Shown one piece after another: positions 9,155 to 18,064 of a stretch of 64,000 nt of DNA; within the stretch, counting starts at the first letter, position 1, and every line of letters begins with the position of its first letter. The notes under the pieces were generated by a model. It worked only from the letters and a program-made list of their open reading frames with translations. It did not search any database and was not told the DNA's origin. Origin of the DNA: Selenomonas sp. (lineage in GTDB: Bacteria > Bacillota > Negativicutes > Selenomonadales > Selenomonadaceae); the NCBI GenBank assembly GCA_022482925.1, contig JAKVOG010000003.1, forward strand, positions 124,001 through 188,000. Reading direction: 5' to 3'. The translations under genes and the position numbers were made by a program.

Positions 9155-9865
9155 ATGTTAAAGTATGAAAAAATAGCAGAAGATCTTCGAGAGGATATAC
9201 TTCGTGGCAAGTATCAGTCCGGTGAGCAGCTGGCTTTGGAAAAAGAAATGTGTGCGCAGTACAAAGTAAGCCGTATTACCATCAAGCGTGCAGTTGATGC
9301 ATTGGTCAGCCAGGGACTGGTGGTAAAGCGTCGGGGCTCAGGGACATTTATCAAATCCTTGAAGGATGAGGATGTCAAGGAGCTGGGGATGGCCAATCAG
9401 TTCAGCGGTTTTGCGGCTACTTATCGTGATCGTAAGGTAGAGACCGATATACTGAGATTTGATATTGTTCATCCGGATGAAGCTGTGGCTGCCAAACTGC
9501 AGATTACGACTGAGGATTTTGTCTATGATATTATCCGTGTCCGCAAGCTGGATGGAGAACCGGTAGTCATTGAATATACGAAAATGCCGATTCAGCTGAT
9601 TCCAGGAATCAAGAAAAGTGTACTGGAGACATCGATTTATGCCTATATCGAGAAAAAGCTGAAATTCAAGATTCAGTCAGCTCATCGTACGGTGAAGGCA
9701 GATATGCCGACGGCGGAAGAAAAGAAAGCTCTGCAGATTGAGGGTATTTTACCGATACTAGAGGTAGAACAAGTTGCTTTTCTGGATGATGGATTGCCTT
9801 TTGAATATTCGGTTTCCCGGCATAGAGGCGATCGTAATGTGTTCCGGTCGGTCAGTATCCGTTAA
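9155..9865 (+). CDS. GntR-family transcriptional regulator with UTRA domain
   Basis: The 236-residue protein has an N-terminal winged helix (residues 1-70; CAQYKVSRITIKRAVDAL is the recognition region, RRGSGTFIK the wing). A C-terminal UTRA effector domain (about 90-230) normally binds a sugar phosphate or related metabolite. Regulators of this HutC/YvoA subgroup often control PTS operons for beta-glucosides. GGAAGG lies before ATG 9155. Upstream half-sites match those before the PTS operon 6.5 kb away and before manA, so this is the probable regulator of both. Confidence 0.92.
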   Translation: MLKYEKIAEDLREDILRGKYQSGEQLALEKEMCAQYKVSRITIKRAVDALVSQGLVVKRRGSGTFIKSLKDEDVKELGMANQFSGFAATYRDRKVETDILRFDIVHPDEAVAAKLQITTEDFVYDIIRVRKLDGEPVVIEYTKMPIQLIPGIKKSVLETSIYAYIEKKLKFKIQSAHRTVKADMPTAEEKKALQIEGILPILEVEQVAFLDDGLPFEYSVSRHRGDRNVFRSVSIR

Positions 9866-9903
9866 AAGATATTTGCATTGTTTTACAGGGTAGTGAAGTG
9901 TGT

Positions 9904-9931
9904 GGGCACAGGTGTTTATCTGTGCCCTTTT
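9904..9931 (+). terminator. intrinsic terminator after gntR
   Basis: GGGCACAG (9904-9911) pairs perfectly with CTGTGCCC (9920-9927), followed by TTTT. Confidence 0.8.
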
Positions 9932-10085
9932 GCTATACAGGGATATTATAGCGGGAAGATCAGGGGAACAGTAGAAAAAATTTGATGAAAATAAAGGATT
10001 TTCATTCAAATTGTAGAAGTTTTATCTTATATGAGATTTTAATCGAGGAAATGGATATTTATGCTGTTAATGAGGAAGGTATTGT

Positions 10086-11861
10086 ATGTATCATGTCAAC
10101 TTGACAATCGGGCTTATTGGAATCCCTGAGGACGTAATACTGGACTGGAAACTGGTGCCCACGGAGCCACGTTATACGTATGCATTCTATATGGTAAAGG
10201 ATCTTGATGAAATTCAGTTGGCTGGACAGCCGCTGGTTATATTGAACCAGACAATGATAGATGAATATCCATTGCCCGTAATACGTGAGAAGATCGGCAG
10301 TGTCGGCAAACTGGTTCTTTGGGACAATGATTATGCATCGTTGTCTGAGGCCGATATGCGTTTGCTGGATGCCTGCTGGCCAGCAACGAAAAACAGCGCA
10401 TTGAATCGGATTACTTTTGAACGGTTTGTCCGCCGCTTGCGGGAGGAGAAAGATGCCTGGCTGGAACATATCTGGTTGCAGAAAACCATTAATATGCTGC
10501 CGGACATGATATGGTTCAAGGATCGGCAGGGACTGTATCTGGAGGTGAATGATGCCTTCTGTGCAAGGGTCAATAAGACGAAGGAAACGGTACGTGGGCA
10601 GGATCATTATACGATTTGGGGGATATCCCGCGAGGAATATGAAAGTTCGGATTATGTATGTGTGGATACCGATGCAGAAGTCATTAAAGCGGGTAAAACG
10701 TGCATCTTTGATGAAGAAGTCATGGGCGCGGATGGACTGCGGAAGCTGAAAACATACAAGACACCGATTTTTGAAGAAGATGGACAGATTATAGGCACGA
10801 TCGGTATTGCGCGGGATGTGACTGAGGCAGGTGAATACGAGCGGACTCTGCATGATCTGGCCTATCGGGACTATCTGACCAGTCTGTTCAATCGGGCTTA
10901 TCTGCTTAAAAAGATGGATGAGTATGGTTCCGGTCCGGTACTTATGATCGTATTCGATCTGGATTACTTCAAGGAACTTAACGACCATTATGGCCATCAG
11001 AGTGGAGATGCAGCGTTGATGGTTGTCGGGGAACTCATGCAACAGGAATTCCCCGATGGGTTCAATATCCGGTATGGTGGCGATGAATTCCTGACGGTAT
11101 TTTTTGGCGCAAGTGATAAAAACGTTATTTTGCCACGCGTTGAAAGATTTATGCATCGTCTGAAAAATTATTTTTCTTCGGATAAGGATCTGGGCTGTCT
11201 GACCGTCAGTGCAGGGATGCATTGCCAGACGATTACGGATGGCGCTATCGACTTGTTGTTCTCGGCTTGTGATAAGGCTCTTTATGCAGCAAAATTGCAT
11301 GGCCGGAATCGTGTTGTCCAGTATGAGGATATTGATCAGGTTATGTCGAAGCCAGCGATTATTCAGTTTGAAAGTCGTGAGGCAACGGAGAAGATGCTGC
11401 AAAGAGAAATTGGGGTATTAGGTCATTTGCGTGTGGCGCGGACAGGCGTTGCAGAGGCTGTTTCTGCGATGCTGGTATTTGCTGCGGATCTGCCAGAGAT
11501 TGAGACAAAGTATGGAAAGGCTTTGGTGCATCAGGTAATCGCTGGGGTAGTCAATATCATAAACGCCAGTATTCGTGACAGCGATAAACTGGGACGCTGG
11601 AGTGAGGAGACCTTTCTGGTAGTTTTGCCGGCGACGGACGTGAATGCGGCTGTGCGTGTGGCAGAACGCATTCGTCATCATATCAAGGATTTGGACATAT
11701 TGCCGGATGGTCAACCATTGTCAGTCAACTGCAGCATAGCGGCTATACGGCCTAATGAAGATTATAAGGCGTTCAGTCAGAGACTGGAAGATGCTTTGAC
11801 TAAAGCCCGTCAAGCCGGTAAAAATCTGTTGCACGTGGAAGATGTTTCCAGTCCTAAGTAA
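10086..11861 (+). CDS. PAS - GGDEF - degenerate GGDEF signalling protein (diguanylate cyclase)
   Basis: A 591-residue soluble protein. Residues 1-130 form an unassigned domain. A PAS domain follows at about 135-250 (MLPDMIWFKDRQG to GTIGIARDVTEA). Next is a canonical GGDEF domain (about 255-420) with LTSLFNRAYL, FDLDYFKELND and an intact GGDEF at residues 331-335, expected to make cyclic di-GMP from two GTP. The last 160 residues look like a second GGDEF fold, but its signature is replaced by RWSEETF near residue 505, so it is probably inactive and regulatory. GAGGAAGG precedes ATG 10086. The gene stands alone, with the polyamine leader RNA downstream. Confidence 0.88.
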   Translation: MYHVNLTIGLIGIPEDVILDWKLVPTEPRYTYAFYMVKDLDEIQLAGQPLVILNQTMIDEYPLPVIREKIGSVGKLVLWDNDYASLSEADMRLLDACWPATKNSALNRITFERFVRRLREEKDAWLEHIWLQKTINMLPDMIWFKDRQGLYLEVNDAFCARVNKTKETVRGQDHYTIWGISREEYESSDYVCVDTDAEVIKAGKTCIFDEEVMGADGLRKLKTYKTPIFEEDGQIIGTIGIARDVTEAGEYERTLHDLAYRDYLTSLFNRAYLLKKMDEYGSGPVLMIVFDLDYFKELNDHYGHQSGDAALMVVGELMQQEFPDGFNIRYGGDEFLTVFFGASDKNVILPRVERFMHRLKNYFSSDKDLGCLTVSAGMHCQTITDGAIDLLFSACDKALYAAKLHGRNRVVQYEDIDQVMSKPAIIQFESREATEKMLQREIGVLGHLRVARTGVAEAVSAMLVFAADLPEIETKYGKALVHQVIAGVVNIINASIRDSDKLGRWSEETFLVVLPATDVNAAVRVAERIRHHIKDLDILPDGQPLSVNCSIAAIRPNEDYKAFSQRLEDALTKARQAGKNLLHVEDVSSPK

Positions 11862-11868
11862 AAAAATC

Positions 11869-11896
11869 TTGACATTTCCGTTATTTTTGTTAAACT
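11869..11896 (+). promoter_or_regulatory. promoter of the structured RNA / polyamine operon
   Basis: TTGACA (11869-11874), a 16-base spacer and TAAACT (11891-11896). Transcription would begin near 11903, leaving about 340 bases before the decarboxylase start. Confidence 0.65.
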
Positions 11897-11902
11897 AGTT
11901 CT

Positions 11903-12218
11903 GAACTTAACGGATAGATACACATTAATCTATCGTTGCAATACTTAGGCCTGATACGGATTGGATTCCGTGAAAAGCTCATCGGACAGGGCTGGCCGTT
12001 GCCGGCGTGGCGAATGACGTCACATATTGATCGAGTTAAAAGCTCAATTTTATAAGTTGGTTACTTCATAACCACGTGCGGATGCACACCACTTGTGAAA
12101 CGTTCAATAGAGCAGGCCAGTATATGCAGGTAGACATAATGGTGTTACCCTAAAATACAAGTCAATTCCTGGAGATATTCACAGACAGTGCTGCATCTAT
12201 GCGGTACTGTCTTTTTTT
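11903..12218 (+). ncRNA. structured RNA, unassigned, leader of polyamine operon
   Basis: No protein is encoded in this interval between a clear promoter and a clear terminator. Local helices are evident: AACGGATAGAT pairs with ATCTATCGTT (about 11909-11938), ACGGA with TCCGT (about 11956-11971), GGTTA with TAACC (about 12059-12073), and GTGC with GCAC (about 12076-12087). I could not match it to motifs I know for RNase P RNA, tmRNA, SRP RNA, the T-box, or the lysine, SAM, TPP, cobalamin, c-di-GMP or guanidine riboswitches. It could be a free small RNA or a terminating riboswitch for the operon that follows. Confidence 0.55.
12184..12218 (+). terminator. intrinsic terminator at end of leader RNA
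   Basis: A 13-pair stem (12184-12211, beginning GACAGTG and ending ACTGTC, with two G-U pairs) is followed by seven T. It lies upstream of the decarboxylase start, so it either ends a stand-alone RNA or attenuates the operon. Confidence 0.85.
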
Positions 12219-12240
12219 GACCCTTGCAGTGGGAGGCGAT

Positions 12241-13710
12241 TTGCGGAAAATGAACCTGAATAATCAAAAACATGCGCCAATCTATGAGGCGCTGGAACGC
12301 TTTCGTAAGCAGCATGTTGTTCCATTCGATGTTCCTGGCCATAAACGGGGTCGGGGGAATCCGGAGCTCGTGGATTTCCTCGGGCAGCGTTGTGTCGGTA
12401 TTGATGTGAATTCAATGAAGCCGCTGGATAATCTCTGTCATCCGGTCTCGATTATCAAGGAAGCAGAGGAACTGACCGCAGATGCTTTCGGGGCAGCGCA
12501 TTCGTTCCTGATGGTCGGTGGCACGACATCTGCTGTGCAGGCCATGGTGCTGTCAGCCTGCAAAGCCGGTGATAAGATCATCCTGCCGCGAAATGTGCAT
12601 AAAAGTGCAATCAATGCACTGGTCCTGTGCGGGGCCGAGCCGGTCTATATCGATCCCAAGGTCGACGTGAAACTGGGTATTCCTTTGGGTATGGAGCTGG
12701 CTGATGTGCAGAAAGCCATGGAAGAGAATCCTGATGCCAAGGCGGTACTGATCAATAATCCTACGTACTATGGAATCTGCTCGGACCTGCGCGCGCTGGT
12801 GAAGCTGGCGCATGCCCATAATATGCTGGCCCTGGTTGATGAAGCGCATGGTACGCATTTTTATTTCAATGAGACATTGCCCTGCTCGGCAATGGAGGCC
12901 GGGGCAGATATGGCTTCGGTCTCGATGCACAAGTCAGGGGGCAGTCTTACGCAGAGTTCACTGCTGCTGCTTGGGCCGGATGTGAATGAAGGCTATGTGT
13001 CACAGATCATCAACCTGAGTCAGACGACCAGTGCGTCCTATCTATTGATGTCCAGTCTCGACATCAGCCGCCGGAATCTTGCTCTCAGGGGGCATGACTC
13101 CTTTGCCAAGGTAGCCGAGATGTCGCAGTATGCCCGTGAGGAGATCAATGAGATCGGCGGCTACTATGCCTATGGTCGGGAACTGATCAATGGCGGCAGC
13201 GTTTATGATTTCGATGTGACGAAGCTGGCAGTCCATACGCAGAGTATCGGACTGGCCGGAATCGAGGTCTATGATCTCCTGCGGGATGAGTATGATATTC
13301 AGATCGAGTTTGGGGATATCAATAACATCCTGGCCTATATCTCGATCGGCGACCATATCCAGGATATTGAGCGGCTCGTGGGGGCGCTGGCTGACATCCG
13401 TCGGCTTTATGCGCAGCCGCAGCGGACGTTGTTCTCGGCCGAGTATATCACACCGGCTGTCGTGACGACACCGCAGAAGGCGTTCTATGCGGACAAGGAA
13501 GCGGTTCCCATCCGGCAGTGCGCCGGACGAATCTGCAGTGAATTTGTCATGTGCTATCCGCCGGGTATCCCGATCCTGGCACCGGGGGAGATCATCACGA
13601 AGGAAATCATCGATTATATCCAGTATGCACAGGAAAAAGGCTGCTCGATGCAGGGTCCGGAAAGCCCGGATATTTCGACGCTGAATGTGCTGAAAGAGGG
13701 GACTTACTGA
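12241..13710 (+). CDS. speA: arginine decarboxylase, Orn/Lys/Arg fold-type I (SpeA)
   Basis: A PLP-dependent decarboxylase of the Bacillus SpeA group, about 489 residues. PLP motifs are VDEAHGTHF near residue 200 and the Schiff-base lysine in SMHKSGGSL near 230. The family also takes lysine or ornithine. The two agmatine-processing genes in the same operon make arginine the likely substrate, giving agmatine. Start choice is uncertain: GGGAGG (12231-12236) is four bases before TTG 12241 and thirteen before ATG 12250. An ATG further upstream lies inside the terminator hairpin and was rejected. The next gene starts two bases after the stop. Confidence 0.9.
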   Translation: MRKMNLNNQKHAPIYEALERFRKQHVVPFDVPGHKRGRGNPELVDFLGQRCVGIDVNSMKPLDNLCHPVSIIKEAEELTADAFGAAHSFLMVGGTTSAVQAMVLSACKAGDKIILPRNVHKSAINALVLCGAEPVYIDPKVDVKLGIPLGMELADVQKAMEENPDAKAVLINNPTYYGICSDLRALVKLAHAHNMLALVDEAHGTHFYFNETLPCSAMEAGADMASVSMHKSGGSLTQSSLLLLGPDVNEGYVSQIINLSQTTSASYLLMSSLDISRRNLALRGHDSFAKVAEMSQYAREEINEIGGYYAYGRELINGGSVYDFDVTKLAVHTQSIGLAGIEVYDLLRDEYDIQIEFGDINNILAYISIGDHIQDIERLVGALADIRRLYAQPQRTLFSAEYITPAVVTTPQKAFYADKEAVPIRQCAGRICSEFVMCYPPGIPILAPGEIITKEIIDYIQYAQEKGCSMQGPESPDISTLNVLKEGTY

Positions 13711-13711
13711 A

Positions 13712-14572
13712 ATGGAATTCTGGTTTGAAGAACTACATACCGACAATGTAAAAATGTCCATTCGGGTCGATAAGCAGCTTTTTTCGGCCAAGAGTGATTA
13801 TCAGCAGATTGACGTGTTTCATTCACCGGAATTCGGACGGTTCCTCTGCTCGAATGGCAGTGTAATCTTTTCGGAGGCGGATGAGTTCGTCTATGATGAG
13901 ATGATCGTCCATGTGCCAATGGCCGTACATCCGCATGTGAAGCGGGTGCTGGTGATTGGCGGCGGGGATGGCGGCGTGGCCCGCGAGCTCTCCTATTACG
14001 ATGAGATCGAGTCGATCGATGTGGTGGAAGAAGATCCGCTGTTCATCGAAGCCTGCAGGAAATGGTTCCCGGACAATGCCTGCGGGCTGGATGATCCGCG
14101 CGTGACCATTTCCAATGCCAACGGCCTGCGCTTCCTGCGCTCGCGCAAGGACTACTATGATCTGATCATCAATGACTGTACGGATCCATTGGGCCATACG
14201 GCGGGCATGTTCACGAAGGAATTCTATGGCAACTGCTACCGGGCACTCCATGATGATGGCATCATGGTCTATCAGCATGGCAGCCCGTTCTTCGACGAAG
14301 ACGAGGCATCCTGCCGTGCGATGCACCGGAAAGCATTTCGCAGTTTCCCAATCAGCCGGGTCTATCAGGCCCATATCCCTACCTGCCCGGCTGGTTACTG
14401 GCTGTTCGGCTTTGCCTCAAAGACCTATCATCCATTAAAGGATCTCAATGAAGAACGTTGGAATGAACGGCATATCAAGACCTGGTATTATACGACGCAT
14501 CTCCATCGTGGCGCGTTCATGCTGCCACGTTATGTAGAAGAACTATTGACAGAGGAGGAAACAAGATCATGA
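13712..14572 (+). CDS. speE: polyamine aminopropyltransferase (SpeE-like)
   Basis: A 286-residue Rossmann-fold aminopropyltransferase. Binding motifs are GGGDGGVAREL near residue 82 and the catalytic-loop NDCTDPLG near 152; overall length equals typical SpeE. These enzymes move an aminopropyl group from decarboxylated S-adenosylmethionine to putrescine, agmatine or another amine. No speD (AdoMet decarboxylase) is in this window, and the operon also encodes the alternative carboxyspermidine route. The real acceptor and donor supply are therefore open. It starts directly after speA and overlaps the next gene by ATGA. Confidence 0.9.
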   Translation: MEFWFEELHTDNVKMSIRVDKQLFSAKSDYQQIDVFHSPEFGRFLCSNGSVIFSEADEFVYDEMIVHVPMAVHPHVKRVLVIGGGDGGVARELSYYDEIESIDVVEEDPLFIEACRKWFPDNACGLDDPRVTISNANGLRFLRSRKDYYDLIINDCTDPLGHTAGMFTKEFYGNCYRALHDDGIMVYQHGSPFFDEDEASCRAMHRKAFRSFPISRVYQAHIPTCPAGYWLFGFASKTYHPLKDLNEERWNERHIKTWYYTTHLHRGAFMLPRYVEELLTEEETRS

Positions 14573-15828
14573 GCAAATTATTGGTTATCGGCTGCGGTGG
14601 CGTAGCCTCGGTGGCAATCCAGAAATGCTGCCAGAACAGCAAGGTATTCACGGAACTGTGCATTGCGAGCCGCACGCAATCGAAATGCGATGAGCTGAAA
14701 GCAAAATTGGCCGGCAAGACGGCAACCGTGATTACGACAGCACAGGTGGATGCGGACTCGGTAGAAGCTGTCAAGGCGCTCATCGAATCCTATCAGCCGG
14801 ATGCTGTGCTCAATGTTGCCCTCCCGTATCAGGACCTCACGATCATGGATGCCTGCCTGGCCTGTGGTGTACATTATATTGATACGGCCAATTATGAGCC
14901 GGAGGATACGGAAGACCCGAAATGGCGCGCCATCTATGAGAAGCGTTGCAAGGAGCTGGGGTTCTCGGCTTATTTTGATTATTCCTGGCAGTGGGATTAT
15001 GATCAGAAATTTAAGGAAGCCGGTCTCACGGCCCTGCTGGGTACGGGCTTTGATCCGGGTGTCACCAGCGTGTTCTCGGCCTATGCGCTGAAGCATTACT
15101 TTGACCGTATCGATACGATCGATATCCTCGATTGCAATGGCGGCGACCATGGCTATCCGTTCGCGACCAACTTCAACCCGGAGATCAATCTGCGTGAAGT
15201 CAGTGCGCCGGGCAGCTACTGGGAGAATGGCCACTGGGTGGAGACGGAGCCGATGGCAATCAAGCGGGAGTATGACTTCCCACAGGTCGGCCAGAAAGAC
15301 ATGTACCTGCTGCACCATGAGGAGATCGAGGCACTGGCCCGCAATATCCCGGGCGTCAAGCGCATCCGTTTCTTCATGACGTTCGGCCAGAGCTATCTGA
15401 CACACATGAGGTGCCTGGAAAATGTTGGGATGCTCTCGACTACGCCAATTGAGTTCAATGGGCAGGAGATCGTGCCGATCCAGTTCCTCAAGGCACTGCT
15501 GCCGGATCCGGCTTCGCTTGGCCCGCGCACGGTCGGCAAGACCAATATCGGTTGTATTTTCACGGGCGTGAAGGATGGCAAGGAAAAGACCATCTATATC
15601 TACAATGTCTGCGACCATCAGGAATGCTACAAGGAATTGGGCAGCCAGGCAATCAGCTATACGACCGGTGTCCCGGCCATGATCGGTACGGCACTGGTGA
15701 TCAGCGGCATCTGGAACAAGCGCGGTACGCTGACCACGGATGAGTTCGATCCGGATCCGTACATGGATATGCTGACGCAATATGGACTGCCATGGGTTGT
15801 CGAAGAAAATCCGGTTGTGGTGGAATAA
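14569..15828 (+). CDS. carboxynorspermidine/carboxyspermidine synthase (saccharopine dehydrogenase family)
   Basis: A 419-residue reductase of the saccharopine dehydrogenase family. It begins with the nucleotide-binding turn VIGCGGVASVA. The family reductively condenses L-aspartate semialdehyde with putrescine (or diaminopropane) using NADPH to give carboxyspermidine (or carboxynorspermidine). Some relatives use agmatine instead. The next gene encodes the matching decarboxylase, which supports this reading over a lysine-pathway role. Start ATG 14569 overlaps the speE stop by four bases, so translation is coupled. Confidence 0.92.
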   Translation: MSKLLVIGCGGVASVAIQKCCQNSKVFTELCIASRTQSKCDELKAKLAGKTATVITTAQVDADSVEAVKALIESYQPDAVLNVALPYQDLTIMDACLACGVHYIDTANYEPEDTEDPKWRAIYEKRCKELGFSAYFDYSWQWDYDQKFKEAGLTALLGTGFDPGVTSVFSAYALKHYFDRIDTIDILDCNGGDHGYPFATNFNPEINLREVSAPGSYWENGHWVETEPMAIKREYDFPQVGQKDMYLLHHEEIEALARNIPGVKRIRFFMTFGQSYLTHMRCLENVGMLSTTPIEFNGQEIVPIQFLKALLPDPASLGPRTVGKTNIGCIFTGVKDGKEKTIYIYNVCDHQECYKELGSQAISYTTGVPAMIGTALVISGIWNKRGTLTTDEFDPDPYMDMLTQYGLPWVVEENPVVVE

Positions 15829-15830
15829 GG

Positions 15831-16952
15831 ATGAAGCCATTACAGACGCCATGTTATGTGGTAGATGAAGCAAGACTGGAGGCCAATCTGCAGATCCTGG
15901 CCGGGGTGGCAGAGCGTACAGGCTGCCATATCCTGCTGGCGCAGAAGGCATTCTCCATGTTCCGGGTCTATCCGCTCATCCGGCAGTATCTTGCCGGCTC
16001 GACCGCCAGCGGCCTTTATGAGGCGCGGCTGGGGGCTGAGGAAATGGGCGGCGAGACGCATGTATTCTGCCCGGCCTATACGACGGCCGAGATGGAGGAA
16101 CTGTGCCGGATCTGTGATCATATCAGCTTCAATTCCCTGCGTCAGCTGGAACTGCACCGGCCAATCTGGCAGAAGGCCGGCGTCAGCGTCGGGCTGCGTA
16201 TCAATCCGGAATATTCGACGCAGGAAGGTCATGCTATCTATGATCCCTGTGCCCCGGGCTCCCGTCTGGGCATTCTGCGCCGGGATCTGCCGGAGCATCT
16301 GCCGGCTGGTGTCGAGGGCATCCATTTTCATACCCTCTGCGAGCAGGGAGCTGAGCCGCTGGCAGCCACTGTGGCTGCTGTTGAAGCTGCTTTCGGGCAG
16401 CTGCTGCATGAGGCGAAGTGGGTTAATCTTGGCGGTGGACATCATATCACCAAGCCGGACTATGATCTGGCTCTGCTGGAAAAGACAGTCCGTCATCTAC
16501 AGGATACCTATGCGGTGGAGGTCTATCTGGAACCGGGCGAGGCGATTGCCCTGGATGCCGGCTATCTCTACACGCAGGTAATGGATATCGTCGACAATAC
16601 GCTGCCCATCCTGATCCTCGATGCCTCGGCAGCCTGTCATATGCCCGATGTGCTGGAAATGCCATACCGCCCGCCGTTACGGGATGCTGGTCAGCCGGGA
16701 GAGAAGCCGTATACCTGCCGGCTGGGGGCCAGGACCTGCCTGGCCGGCGATGTGATCGGCGATTACAGCTTCGATACGATGCCGGCAATCGGCGATACCC
16801 TGATTTTTGAGGATATGGCCATCTATAGCATGGTGAAGAACAATACCTTCAACGGGATGCCCCTGCCGGACATCGTCCTGCAGCATAAGGATGGGCAGCT
16901 TGAGGTCGTACGCCATTTTGGCTATGAAGATTTTAAGGAGAGACTGTCATGA
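15831..16952 (+). CDS. nspC: carboxynorspermidine/carboxyspermidine decarboxylase (NspC)
   Basis: A 373-residue fold-type III (alanine-racemase-like) PLP decarboxylase. The PLP lysine is in LLAQKAFSMF near residue 40. The glycine-rich phosphate site NLGGGHH is near 200, EPGEAIALDAGYL is near 237, and DASAACHMPDVLEMPYRP is near 263. It removes CO2 from carboxyspermidine to give spermidine, or from carboxynorspermidine to give norspermidine. ATG 15831 is two bases after the dehydrogenase stop, with AATAAGG as ribosome site. An upstream in-frame ATG inside the previous gene was rejected. The next gene overlaps by four bases. Confidence 0.93.
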   Translation: MKPLQTPCYVVDEARLEANLQILAGVAERTGCHILLAQKAFSMFRVYPLIRQYLAGSTASGLYEARLGAEEMGGETHVFCPAYTTAEMEELCRICDHISFNSLRQLELHRPIWQKAGVSVGLRINPEYSTQEGHAIYDPCAPGSRLGILRRDLPEHLPAGVEGIHFHTLCEQGAEPLAATVAAVEAAFGQLLHEAKWVNLGGGHHITKPDYDLALLEKTVRHLQDTYAVEVYLEPGEAIALDAGYLYTQVMDIVDNTLPILILDASAACHMPDVLEMPYRPPLRDAGQPGEKPYTCRLGARTCLAGDVIGDYSFDTMPAIGDTLIFEDMAIYSMVKNNTFNGMPLPDIVLQHKDGQLEVVRHFGYEDFKERLS

Positions 16953-18064
16953 TCAATCCACAGCCCTGCCCGGCTGAGGTAGGCTTCTATATGCCGGCAG
17001 AGTTTTCCCCGCATGACGGGACAATCCTGATCTGGCCGGTGCGCCCCGGCAGCTGGGGACTTGATCCCCGCCCGGCGCAGCGGGCCTTTGCGGATGTGAT
17101 CCGGGCCATTGCTGTGCACGAGCAGGTCATCCTGATTGCTGATGAGGCCCATGCAGATGAAGCACGGGCTGCTGTCGGCGGACTGGCGGATCTGTGCGTT
17201 TTCCCGACCGAGGATTCCTGGGCCAGGGATTCCGGGCCCACTTTTGTCACGGATGGGCAGCGGGTCCGTGGCATCAGCTGGCGCTTCAATGCCTGGGGCG
17301 GCACTTTTGATGGACTTTATACGCATTGGGAGAATGATGATGCGCTGGCTGGTCGGATCTGTGATGCCCTGCAGCTGGACTGTTATGATTTGGGTGATTT
17401 CGTGCTCGAAGGCGGCTCTATCCATACGGATGGGGAAGGGACACTGCTCGTGACCGAAGCCTGCCTGCTGAGCCCCGGCCGCAATCCGGAACTGACCAGG
17501 GAACAGATCGAGGCCCGGCTGAAATCGGCCCTGGGCGTAGAGAAGGTACTCTGGCTGCCGCGTGGCATCTATAACGATGAGACGAACGAGCATGTCGATA
17601 ATATGTGTGCGTTCCTGGCACCGGGCGAGGTTGTGCTGGCCTGGACGGACCAGGTCGATGACCCGCAGTATGCGTTATCGCAGCAGACATTTGATTATCT
17701 GTCTCGGGTGACGGATGCGAAGGGGCGGCGGCTGAAGATACACAAGCTGCCTATCCCGGACCATCCAATCACGATAACGGCGGCTGATATGCATTCGTAT
17801 CACTTTGAGCCCGGGGAGGATGCCCGCATCGTCGGCGAACGGCTGGCCGCGAGCTATGTAAATTTCTATTTTGCCAATCAGTGTGTGATCGTGCCCCGGT
17901 TTGGCGGTGAAAATGCGGCCAGCGATGAGCGGGCCCTGCAGCTGCTGACGGAGCTCTGCCCGGACCGGCAGGTCATCGGCATCGATGCCCGGGCCATCCT
18001 GCTGGGCGGAGGCAATATTCATTGCATCACCCAGCAGATACCGAAAGGAGGCCTATCAAAATGA
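16949..18064 (+). CDS. aguA: agmatine deiminase (AguA)
   Basis: A 371-residue member of the guanidino-group-modifying (pentein) superfamily. It hydrolyses agmatine to N-carbamoylputrescine and ammonia. Signature pieces are in order: WARDSGPTFV near residue 90, the catalytic histidine in DETNEHVDN near 213, and the nucleophile cysteine in GGGNIHCITQQIPKG near 358. ATG 16949 overlaps the nspC stop, and its own stop overlaps the start of aguB, so it sits inside a tightly coupled operon. It supplies the second step from arginine to putrescine. Confidence 0.96.
   Translation: MINPQPCPAEVGFYMPAEFSPHDGTILIWPVRPGSWGLDPRPAQRAFADVIRAIAVHEQVILIADEAHADEARAAVGGLADLCVFPTEDSWARDSGPTFVTDGQRVRGISWRFNAWGGTFDGLYTHWENDDALAGRICDALQLDCYDLGDFVLEGGSIHTDGEGTLLVTEACLLSPGRNPELTREQIEARLKSALGVEKVLWLPRGIYNDETNEHVDNMCAFLAPGEVVLAWTDQVDDPQYALSQQTFDYLSRVTDAKGRRLKIHKLPIPDHPITITAADMHSYHFEPGEDARIVGERLAASYVNFYFANQCVIVPRFGGENAASDERALQLLTELCPDRQVIGIDARAILLGGGNIHCITQQIPKGGLSK

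Noticed and set aside
11903-12218. RNase P RNA, tmRNA, SRP RNA or T-box leader
   Set aside because: The hallmark sequences (for example GAGGAAAGTCC, the tmRNA ends, GGAAGGAAGCAG, the AGGGTGGNACC box) are absent.
12199-12240. Upstream ATG start for the arginine decarboxylase
   Set aside because: It falls inside the terminator hairpin and T run and has no ribosome site; TTG 12241 or ATG 12250 fit better.
14578-15951. 457-codon minus-strand frame opposite the carboxyspermidine dehydrogenase
   Set aside because: It is a mirror of codon bias in a conserved operon gene, without start signals or family features.
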